Made by a program: the position numbers and the translations under genes. Shown piece by piece: positions 13,501 through 25,500 of a stretch of DNA of 64,000 nucleotides. The notes under the pieces are model-generated. The model was not told the origin of the DNA. It did no database searches and saw nothing but the letters and a program-made list of their open reading frames with translations. The DNA comes from Lates calcarifer (lineage: Eukaryota > Chordata > Actinopteri > Centropomidae): contig NC_066842.1 of NCBI RefSeq assembly GCF_001640805.2, forward strand, positions 25,547,074 through 25,611,073, read 5' to 3'. Position 1 is the stretch's first letter. Every line of letters begins with the position of its first letter.

Positions 13501-16500
13501 TTTAAGAAATAATAATAATAATGCAGGCGAAGCATGTTTACTGTCGCATAGTTTTTCTCCAGGCAGTCCTCAACTTGAATTAATTCCAAGAGGATTTTGT
13601 GATCAAATTTCAAGCTTTCATTTTTCAATTTTTTATGTATTTGAAAATTATATTATGTCCTACAGTCCATTTCACTGTTGAATCTATTGGCCTGGGGAGA
13701 GGGAAGAACTGCATATGCCTTGTCTTTGACACATACCATTGTTATCTGCTTCTTTTTACCTGCCCCTGACACAGCACACCAAAAGCTTTTCTGTCATGCT
13801 GAAAAAAATGTCTCCTTTTGTATTTCTTCATCAGGAAGGTCAACAGGGAAAGAGAGCAGGCCTTTGAAACAAGTATGAAACTATACCGGGATGCCTCACC
13901 TGGAGATGTCGGTGTTCCCTTGAAACTGTTCCCCCAAGAACCTGGCACACTACAAGGTTCCTACCCCTATGAGTCTGCTGTTCAGGAGCTTAAGCTTCTT
14001 GTTAAAGACTGTTGTCCACAGAAGAAGTTGGAATGTATTGGTGAGTCAGACTGTGTTGTCATAGTGTTATTCTGTGTTATTTTTTTAAAAAAAAGAACAT
14101 TATATTGGTAGCCAAGCAAACAGAGTTGGTGCCCTACTTGTTTTGAAGTAGGAAGGGGAAGTTAGATGTGTGCTCCAAACATGTTTGAAATTAATACTAC
14201 TAATTGAAGCACTGATTAGAACTTGAAATATTAAAATCATTTTCTAAAAACAACTCACTATGTTGTACAACATTGTTTAGTCCATAAAGTGTCAGAAAAC
14301 GGCAAGAAATAGCAAGAAGTAGATCGGTTTCCCAGAGGCAAATCTTCGAAACCCCAAAACATTTGGTTTACAATTACAGAAAACTCTGAGACAGAAAATC
14401 TTTCAGTTAAAAGTTTGGGAACAAAAGATATGTTCCTTAAACTGGAACGCAGCCTGTTTTTCCAGTGTTTACATGTTTTTTTCTTTTGGTTGTTAATAAA
14501 GTCAGAGTTTCTGTGAGTGCCTCTCTTTTTGTTATGGTGAAGATTGTCACTGTATGCAACATTTTAGAAATGTTAGTCATTACATTACTTTAACCTCTGA
14601 TGTTCTGTACTATTGTTTATTGACAAAAATTTAACACGTTGGTGTGGACAATACACAACTCATCTATGATAGCCCAAATTTGACATTTAATTTGACAAAT
14701 TACCTCTAACAACACTCATTTTCATCTGGAGCCAGTTAGTTTTTGAGTTTTTTGAGTTGTGTATGAGTTTTTCTGTACGTAAACACGTGTGTGTGTTGCT
14801 TGCTGTATTTTGTTACAGTTAGGACATTACGTGTGATCTGTGCCTGTGCTGAAGATTACAGGTGTCTTCATGAGGTGGACTCTACACCCAAAACAGCCGC
14901 TATGTGAGTATTCATCAGCTACAACAACCACCAGTTCTGTGGAGGTTTGGTGTAAGCAAGAAAAAAACTGCTGTTTTTTTTCTTTTTAGTTGGAGTGTAC
15001 ATCTAATTAAACTTCAAAATAAGAGCCCTTTATTCATTGACTCCATGCTTATGACAGGGAGGAATAGACTATTCCAAAGTCCAGTAAAAGTACCCAAACA
15101 TAATTTAAGGGCTCTGTGCCTGTCTCTAGCTGCCCTGTCAGGTCTCATCAGTACTCAGCTAGGCCTGGCACAGCATGGGCTGTCCCAGGTCTATTGCCCC
15201 CCTATAGAGTACCTCTTCCTGGCCAGGCCTAAAAGTGGGTCGTCCTGTCTGGCTTTGGAAGGGCCCAACAACGAGCTTTGGGAAGAGAAGAAAGGAGATG
15301 GAGGTTTGTAGAATCTGTGATGATGCGCAGAGAATCAGACAAAGGCTCAGTGGGTCATAATGGAGAACATACTGTGCACTGTGAACTTAATTTGTTCTGT
15401 GTTGGCAAAGTTTGAGTGAAACACTGAAGAATAAGTGAATGCAGAGGAAGTTTTAATGTGTATCTTCTCAGTGAGAGTTCACGTTATCCCCTGATCCACA
15501 TCCAAGAGACAACAGTGATAATCAGTCTCATCTCTGCTGAGCTTAGACTTATTGTGAGCACACTAGTAAACAAACTGAGAGCCAATTTTTTTTCCAAGGT
15601 GGGTGGGGAACTTAGTCCTGAAATAGGAGCATTTAATAAGTTGTTTGGAGAGCCACTCTTAAGTTTAGATGCTTTTTAATAGGACTTGAAATAAGCTGAC
15701 ATGAAACCAATGGGATATGTCACCAACAATTAAAGTGTTTCATGTGTGTATGTGTGCACAAAGAAAAACAATCTTGCACAAAGTTCTGTTTCTTTTCCAA
15801 AGAGTGATCTTATAGCTTCCCTTTTTTTCATACACTTATCCCTTTTCCTCTTGTTTTGGATCCACTAATGTTTTTTGAGAATGGCTGACGCTATGTCTCC
15901 TGCTCCATATCTGTCTCTTTGTGTTAGAGTGTTTGTGAAGTGATCACGGATGGCAGAGTAGAAGAGTTGACCGGGCACAGCACTTCTCAAAGTTTTTGTC
16001 CAGAAATATAGTGACGTTGAAGGTTTTTTGTGTTTATACTCTCAGTACGCTCAAATCTACAACTTAACTACAACAAATGAAAACTGAGTCACACTGTGTG
16101 GAATTAATTTCGTTAAATGGACTGCATCAGTCAAACATGGCCAAGCCACATGAGCAATCTTAATCGATAATTTATTTTTTCTTGTTGATATTTTAGGGAC
16201 CAGGAATGCGTTCATGTCTGCCACCTCAGGACATAATCTGTAATCATCTTTGGTGAAAATCACTGCAGCTTGGCCAGAATAAAAATCAAAACCTGCATTT
16301 AAAAGGAACATCTGTTTTTCAAAGGCAAACTCTTGCACTATTAACTTATTACAGATCCATTTTAATTTTACAATGTCATATTCTAGCCTGTGGTCACTGG
16401 CAGCTTTAATTCAATAAAACTTTCATTCAGAAATGAACTTTTTACCTCTAAATTTAGACTGAATTCTTTCCTCTGTCCAAGCTGCCACATTTTTTCTGTA

Positions 16501-19500
16501 CTGACTGTGGCTCAGCACAGGCCCACATGTGACTACTTTTCTTTCTCTAAATACACATTGCTTGTCTGCGTGTCACTCTGACTCATATAAACTGTTTTTG
16601 ATCAAGGCCTGACTGATTCTGGAGGTTGATTTATACCTAAAACATGGCATTCTGCAGACAGACCTATCATATTTCACCTCCATGCACCATCCCATTCTCA
16701 TGAACACTATGTATCAGGAACACCTGGAGGGAATTTCATTACATCTGACACCAATGTTCCCCTGGACTCAAGTATAAACTGATTAGAATTTGGCAGGTTA
16801 AAGGTCAAAGGTCAAGCTCATATGACCTCACAAAACACGTTTTTGGCCATACATAATCAGCTAATTGTGACAAAATTTCAAAGTCATGTGTTATGCAGAA
16901 ACATTTTTCTGGCCATTATACAATGCCATAACTCAGGAACATATATAACATATTTCCTCAGTGGAGGCAAACAACCACAACTTTATTCATTGAGCAACTT
17001 TCATCAGTGCTTTGTCCTTGACTAACTAGAAGCTCATTTGTTCTCTTGTGCTTTTGTCCACATCCCTTTGTTTTCTTTCTTCTATTGTGTGGCTGAATTG
17101 GTCACCACCTCCCCTATATATCCTGATTAATTAAGAATTATTTTTCTCTCTGTCCATTTGTTCTGTTTCTTGACCTTTTTGATCCCGCATCAAATTGGAA
17201 CATTGGAACACATTGCAAACCCATAATTGAGCCTAATCTTCTCACTGAAATCAGCATGTGGGTAGAGTGCATTGTGTCCTTGGAATGCAGAGACACCAGT
17301 TTTCGTGTGAGAGCAGCAATGTGTGTTTACAGTAGTGAACTCAGCAGATTATAATTCAGGGTTGCGACTCTGTGTGTATGTGAGGTCCAATTCTCAGTGG
17401 TTACATGAGCCTGTCCACACCTTCCAGAACCTGCAGAAGGAGAGTATCCAGTTGCATGTGGCTGGGTCAGTCAAGGGCCAGCAACCTACCTTCTCACGCA
17501 AACTAGCAAGCAAGCAGTTAGCCCTGCGTGTGAGTCCTGATAAACAAATGGTCACTGTCTGCACACAGGGAGAATGCTATCAGGCTGTCATCATCTCCCA
17601 GGCTGCAATTTGTCCTCCCAACAGATCCCAGGGAGAGGAAAAAAAGCTTTATCACTCCCATCCCTGAACACGCATCCCATTAAGAGCTACTTTTGATTTA
17701 GTTTCCATTCAGTTCTCTTGGGAGCACAGGGCATCATACTATGTAAATGTCACTGTTTTACGTTATTTATTTACTTCTATTTCCCTCTTTTACTCATCCA
17801 CCTCTTTTTTCTTTCTGATAGCGGAGCAGATGACCTGTTGCCCATCCTGTCCTTTGTGGCTCTGCAGTGCCAGTGTCCTCAGCTGGTGTCTGAATGTGCT
17901 GCTTTGGAGGAGTTCATTCATGAAGGGTGAGTCATCATGTTGGAAGAGGATGATGAATGAAGGTCTCCTTTGTCTGCATCAAATACACAAAAATTTGTCT
18001 TGAGTAGATGTGTCACAGTTTTGAAGGAATGTGCACCTTCATGTTACTTCCCCACGTTCCCTTTGTCAAAGAAACAGAAGTTTGCAAATGGCATTATACT
18101 TGATAGAAATCTCAGCCAACTGTTTTGACTGATAACAGTTTCATGGCAGATCAAGTATTTGCCAGTTTGTACTAGTGTAGTAAAGTTATTATTCCTCTGT
18201 GCTGGCGATGAGGCTGATGGATAAATCTCCCTAACTTTTCACATTTCTGTCAGTCATATGCGTGGACCTGTTGCAAGGACCTCACATTAGATCACATGGT
18301 TGATTTGTCTCATCTTGCTGGACGGTGCCTCCAACATAAGTTGAATTCCTCAGCCAAAGTGTCCCTGATGGTTTAATTTTCTTTATGCTAACATTAAGTT
18401 TGCAAGACTAATGTTATCATAATCACAATGTAATTTGCCTTTGGACTTGTTTTGGAACATGAGACAGTGATGTAGATGAATGAACCTGTGTTATGCATTA
18501 TGTGGTTAAACAGAACGCTTGTTACAGCGGCCTATTAGCTCATTGAAAATGACAGAAGAATTGGACTGACCTTGTAACAGTCTTTCTTTTAGTTGTAGTG
18601 TTTGTGAGATCAGTTCATAAATATCGTATATAAAAATTAAAACAACCGTTGCAAACCGACATTAATTTTTACTAGTTAACCCCCAGGAACAGTTATAGAC
18701 CACTGAGCATCGTTTGCCAATGTGTTTGTAAGGTAATCACTTTTTACAGTGCTAAATCAGGGCAAAATATTGCCAGTGCTCACAGTTTTAATCTTTGCAG
18801 GATCTAGAACAGCATTCATACCATGGGAAACAAACTTGATGGTAATAATAATAATGATAAAATTATTCATGTGTATCGAGGAATTAGATCAAAATGTTGC
18901 ATTAGACTTAAAAGCCCCTCTATGCACAACCAGTGTAGTACTGATTAGGGCCTGACTCATACATTATAGTCTGTCCACCAGAGGGCACTGACAGGTTTAT
19001 TTTAAGTTTTTCTTAAATCTTGTTCAGTACATGTCTTCGCAGTTCTGTAATAATTTATGGCTTATATTCATGTAATCAGACAACACAGGTGAATTGCTGC
19101 TGACAGTCCAATATCCAGTTTTTAATCAGATTACTTTTTTCTTGGGTTGACAGGCTCACACAGTCTCAAAATAGTGTTGAACGCATCTTCCACATCTGTT
19201 ACTGAGGTTGAATACATGTTACCAGATACCAAAGTAACAGTCAGAAAGGACAGTTGAGGACAGTTGGTGGTCTCCATCTGAAATACTATATCATACTGAG
19301 TATCGTTGCGTGTGAATTCAGACCACATCCGAGAGATCCACTAAAGAAAACTGTGTGTTGTAAAAACCAAGTGGTTAGATTGGCAGTGGCCAAAGAATGT
19401 CAGGATATTTGGGATTTGGTTTTTCTTTCTCCATAAAAATACAAATAACATCCCTCTTTGTGTTTAAGTAGTTCAGTGGGTTGGAAGGCTTCTAGTGAAA

Positions 19501-22500
19501 GGAGTGGTGAAGCCAACACAGACCACAGGGATGTGACGGGGTGGGATAATTGGTGAGTGGTTGAGTCAGTGGACTCAACATCAGACCCATGTTACTTTTT
19601 ACATTTTGACATTAATTGATATAGTTCAAGTCTTTTTTTGTTTTTGTTCTGATAAAAAATGTATATTATTTTTTCATATTTTAGAGTTTTAGTTTTGAGC
19701 AACAAAAACTAAATTTAAATCCAGTATTTTAGTGTTGTATTTATCAGCGAGATTTTACACTTATTTACATAAGAAGCAGTTTAAGGCTCTAGCTGTCACC
19801 ATCTCGGACAAAATTTTTTGTCATCTACCACAAATACTCATTCCCAAACTCTGGCTGCTAAAACTGTTGTGGAATGCTGTTCTTGCTCACTTCACATTAT
19901 AACAGCTACTGGACCTGTGCAGAGCAGTATGATCATTCAGAAGCTGGGTTACCTCTTCACAAAAATACTGTTCACTGTTTGGATTTAGCTTTAGGCGAAT
20001 TGCTTCAAAGTGTTTAACTTTCACTTAACCTTAACCTGATGTGCTTCATTAGGACAGTGTGGGTGTGATTTGATCAGATTTGTATCAACCCAGTTCACCA
20101 GGGGAAAGAGGAGCAACAGAAATAACCAGGTGGATTTGATTCAGCAAAGTTAGAAGATTTCAGATAAACATTAGGTGAGAGGTACAGCCTGGCCTAGTCT
20201 CCAGGGAGCAATACCAACAAGACATCAAAGCAAACTATGACTAATTACTGCCAGGTCAATACAGAATCGAGAGACATGGTAGGGTGCTGCTCACATTTGC
20301 TGCCACAGCTGTCAACTGCAGCATGTTCAGCTCAGATAAAACATAAACATCCTGTTGTGTTACACAACCACTGAAACTATGGCAGCCTTTTTAATACAGC
20401 GATGTTTATATACATTGTGCTGCCCCTTTAAGAGAGAGAGGTGATCGTTGTACTGTTTGTTCTTGTGATGTTGCTGTAGTTCTTTTCCTTGAGGTGAAGC
20501 TGTTGTTTTCTCCCATTATTCATTTTCTCTCTGCTGAACCTTCAAGAGCATATGTCTGTGAGTACATTTTATATTGTTCATGGTTTGTCTGACGAACTTA
20601 AAAACGGGAGCAATGTTAACGCGCTAGCCCACCTATGGCGTTTTCAATGTAAAGTTAGCATTAAGCTAATTGGCAGTTGTAATGGTTAATTAGCAACACG
20701 TTTGTGTGTAGTTGTTTGTATAATTTGTGTAAATCTGCAGTCTGGCGCTGTGGGAGACAGCTGCCTCTCCAGTAGCTCTCTAGTTTTTTTTTTTTTTTTA
20801 GCTCTTTTAACATTTTTTAACCTCTTTCCCTCTACTTTTCTTACTCTTCTTGTGAAGAGATTGTGTCCTTTATATATATCCTATGGATATTTTTAACTTT
20901 AAATTGCAACCAAGAGCCAGTTTCCTCACTTATTCACGACACTACTAGAAACAACAGGACAATTGATCTTCTGTATGTTAATGTAAGGGACGCATACAGA
21001 GCGACTCCCCTCCCCCCTCTAGGGAAGTCTGATCAAAATCTGGTTCACCTACAGCCACTGTAAGGTGTGAAGACCATCACAAAGGTCACAACACAAAAAC
21101 CAGAGCTGTAGGGGGGACAATGGAGAGGGCAAACGAACTGAACGACTTCTTCAACAGGTTCAACAGGTTCCAGTTCCGAAGAAGAACCGGCCCAGCGAGC
21201 TGAATGACTTCCGAATGACTTCCTCACTTCACACCTAATGAAGACGTTGGAGCGGCTCTTCCTCAGCCTCCTCAGACCCCAGGTGAAACACACCCAGGAC
21301 CGCCTGCAGTTTGCGTACCAGCAAGGCGTTGGTGTGGAGGATGCCATCCTCTACCTGCTACACCAAGCCCACTCCCATCTGAATAAGGGAAGTGGTACAG
21401 TGAGGATTCTCTTCTTGGACTTCTCCATTGCCTTTAATACCATCCAGCCCCACATGCTTTGGGACAAACTGAGCAGGATGGGAGTGGACCCCTACCTGGT
21501 GGACTGGATCTCCGACTACCTCACTGGCAGGCCACAGTATGTCAAGCTGAAGGACACCATGTCTGACGCTGTGGTCAGCAGCACTGGATCCCCCAGGGCA
21601 CAATGCTGGCCCCTCTTCTCTTCACCCTGTACACCTCGGACTTCTGTTACAACTCAAAGCTGTGTTACATACAGAAGTACGCCGATGACACAGCCATCGT
21701 TGGGTGCATCAGGGATGACAGAGAGGAGGAGTATTGGAGACTGGTGGGGGACTTTGCTGCATGGTGCCACACTAACCATCTACAGCTCAACACCTCGAAG
21801 ACGAAGGAGCTGGTCATTGACTTTGGGAGGTCCACACCAAGGCCGCGACCAGTCCTGTTAGAGGGAGCTGAGGTGGAGGCTGTGGACTCTTACAAATACC
21901 TCGGGCTGTGGATAGATAACAAACTGGACTGGACAACACACACCAGCCACCTGTATGGGAAGACACAATGCAGGCTGTACTACCTAAGGGGTCTGCGGTC
22001 TTTCAGTGTCTGCAGCAAACTGCTGTGGATGTTTTACCAGTCTGTGGTTGCCAGCATCCTCTTTTACACTGTGGTGTGCTGGGGGGCAGCATATCGAAGA
22101 AGGACACATCCAGACTGGATAAACTGTGGTCGGCACGAAGCTGGACTCTCTGGTGACGGTGGCAGAGATGAGGACACTGGACAAACTGCTGGATATTATG
22201 GACAATGCCAGCCACCCTCTGCACACCGTCATCAGCAACCAGAGGAGCCTGTTCAGTGAAAGACTGCTCCTGCCCAAGTGTAGGACTAACAGACTTAAGA
22301 ACTCCTTTGTCCACCATGCCATCACGCTCTACAACTCCTCACTTGGGGGGAGGAGGAGGTAGGGTAGGGTATGGAGGACAGAGGGGAATGGTAGCCCCCC
22401 TTAATATGCAGTAACCCACCCGGACACTCAATAACCTCATCCACCGCCAGCCAGTTCATATTCATATTTATCTATCTTAATGCCATACACAGTCTAGTAT

Positions 22501-25500
22501 ACTCAGTATATTTAATTCACTCTTATTCTATTCTGTTTATATTCTCTGTCGTTTGCAAACTGTCCTTCATGCTGCTCTTGTCTGTCGTTTGCAAGCTGTC
22601 GTTGCAACTGCCCTGTGTGCTGTGTCTGTCTGTATAAGCTGCTGGAAACTTAATTTCCCTGAGGGAGTCATCCCAAAGGTTACGTACAGAAAAATTGGAT
22701 CGTCACAGAAACACACAGCTGTCTACGGAGAACACAATGGGTAACCAAGATGCAGAGTCACCGTCAGTATGCTCCAGTGCCTCACGCACCAGTCATTGCT
22801 CATCAGCCAGCGCCATTGCAGCCAGAGCACAAGCTTCATTTGCTCGAAGAGAAGCAGACATGATTAAGGCTCAAGCATGTATTGAAGAGCAGCAACAAAA
22901 GGCTGCAGCTGAGGCTGTTAGAAAGAAAGCAGAGCTACAAGCTAGTCTGCACACGCTCAGGCTAGAGAGCGCGGCTGCAGCTGCTATGGCCGAAGCTGAT
23001 GTTCTGGAAGCAGCTGCTGAGAGTGAATTTGGAGAGCTAGATCGTGCTAGCCAAAAAAATATATACACTGAGCCCAAGTACAGGGAGAAACCAAGACCTG
23101 AGCCTCACTAAGACTCAAAGCTACTTGAACCCGGGCCATCACCAATGCGCTAGCTGACAATGGAAGATGGTGAGACAGCTGAAGGCAATACGGGAAACTG
23201 TAAAGAGGAGTCACGCGAGGTCAGCAACTATGAACTCAGCTACCACGACTTACCCGATCAGTGAACTTCCGGACTAGAGGATGATGCTACTCCATATAAC
23301 TCTCATGCTCAAAGCTCATCCAACACTGGCGCTCCTGAGACAAGAGCGCCTGCATGGTCCACCTCCATCCAAAGACAGTTACAGCCACCGAATGTTGTCA
23401 CACAATACAAGGCCGTTCAGCAGCAGCTAACAACCTCAGTCATATACAGGTGCCACTCCCAGAACTAATGATCCCAGCTCATTGTCTACAACAGACCTAG
23501 CCAAGTACTTAATACATTGTGAGATGATAAGTTCCGGGCTGTTAAGGTTCGATGACCAACCTGAGAATTACTGGGCCTGGAAAGGATCTTTTCATAGTTC
23601 TACAGAGGACCTAAACCTGACACCAAGGGGGAGGCTTGATCTGCTGTGTAAATAGCTTGGTCTGAAATCATCTGAGCATGCAAAGAGCAGATGGATTCTT
23701 ACCTAGTCTTAATTACTTGGACACATCTCGTGGCATCACTCCAATCGTCCAAAAGCTGCCATACTCCTTGCATGACAAGTGGGGCTCTCTAGCATCTCTG
23801 TTACAAGGAAAACTACCGAACCTCGTACACACCTTTCTCCTTCTTTGCAAAGTTAGCTTGTGATCTAGCCCAAAACACTTAACGACCCAAGCTTTGCCTC
23901 ACTCACAGGTGGTTCGAGCATGGGAAAGCTGGAGGACTCCTTTAACCACAACGTGAAAACAGCCATTTCTGTCAAAAAAACGGAGGTCTCAGTGAACTCT
24001 GACAGCAGCCATACCAGCCCCTTGGAAAAAGGGATGGCCAACCCAGACAAGCAATGTCTGCTCCATAACAACCACACCCTCTTAGGAAGTGTTGTTAGGA
24101 AGGTAAGGCTATAGTCAGAGAACTATGCACTGAGCATAGCGAATGGGACGACCCAATATCTCCTGAACAAAAGACACAGTGGAGGTCTTGGAAAGACTCA
24201 CTCAGTGCACTCGAACAACTTCACATACCAAGACCACACCTACCTGTTTCCTTACTCTCCACTCAGCACAGGGAACTATGTGTATTCTCCGATGCTTCCA
24301 CCACAGCCATCTGTGCGGTGGCCTACCTCAGAGCAACTGATGATAAAGGACACAGTCATGTAGGATGACACAGTCATGTAGGATTCTGTATGGCAAAATC
24401 CAAGCTAGCACCACGTCATTCCCATACTGTGCCTCGTCTGGAGCTTTATGCGGCTGTGCTCGTAGTTGAGATAGCAGACATGTTAGTGGATGAGCTAGAT
24501 GTTAAAATCCACACAGTGAAGTTCTGTGTTCTATTCAAGACGTTCTATGTGTACGTTGCTAACAGAGTTGCATGCATCCGGAAGTCTTCACAGCCAGAAC
24601 AGTGGCACTTTGTCTGCTCAGAGCACAATTCTGCAGACCATGGTACACGACCAGTACCAGCTACACTCTTGGGAGATAGAAATCGGTTTTTAGGACCCTC
24701 TTTTCCCAAACAAGATGATGGAAGTATACCTACTTAACCAAAATCTTTTGAGCTTGTTGAACCGGACACTGACACAGACCTGCGTCCGCTGATTGCAACC
24801 TTTGCTACAAAAGCTTCTGAAACGCTGCTTGGTTCGCACAGATTCAAACGCTTTTCCAATTGGAAGAGGCTTACACATGGAATAGCCCAGCTCATTCAGA
24901 AAGTCAGATCTTGTGCTAGAACTCCAGAGGGAGATACGCCAAAAACAGATGAGCTTACACAGGCAAGAACAGTAATTGTCCAGACTGTACAGCAAGAGGC
25001 CTTTAAGGAGGAAATCAAGAACCTGTCCAAAGGAGAGGTGGTCTCAAAGCGCAGTCCTCTCAGAAAGCTCGATCCCATCCTGGGTGCAGATGGTGTGGAT
25101 CGGTGGCCACGTGTCATCAGCTGCAATTCTGTGGGATGAGAAACATTCTATAATCATACCTAAAAATCGCCACATTGCTATGTTGTTGGTGCAGTATTAC
25201 CACGAACAAGCTGTACATCAGGGTAGGCACATCACTGAGGGGGCCATCAGGTCTGCCGGGCTGTGGATCCTGGGAGGGAAACGACTGGTATCAAGCATCA
25301 TACACAAGTGTGTCACCTGCAGGAGGTTAAGAGGGTGTATGGAAAAACAAAAAATGTCTCAACTTACATGCTGATCGGCTCACCCAAGCTCCTCCATTCA
25401 CACAGGTCGGACTAGATGTATTTGGACCATGGACGGTCTGTGCTTGTCGTCCCAGGGGAGGCCCCTCAGAAAGCAAGTGCTGAGCTGTCATGTTCACCTG

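Noticed and set aside
14904..15311. A 135-codon open frame directly after the vps9d1 exon ending 14903
   Set aside because: It begins at the splice donor, has no recognisable domain, and the canonical GT donor with the in-phase next exon at 17822 explains the region better.
17323..17667. A 114-codon open frame in a vps9d1 intron just before the VPS9 exon
   Set aside because: No family motif, no good splice sites around it, and it lies between two exons that join perfectly without it. Treated as chance.
22003..22325. Two long minus-strand frames in the LINE
   Set aside because: Shadows of the plus-strand reverse-transcriptase coding region.
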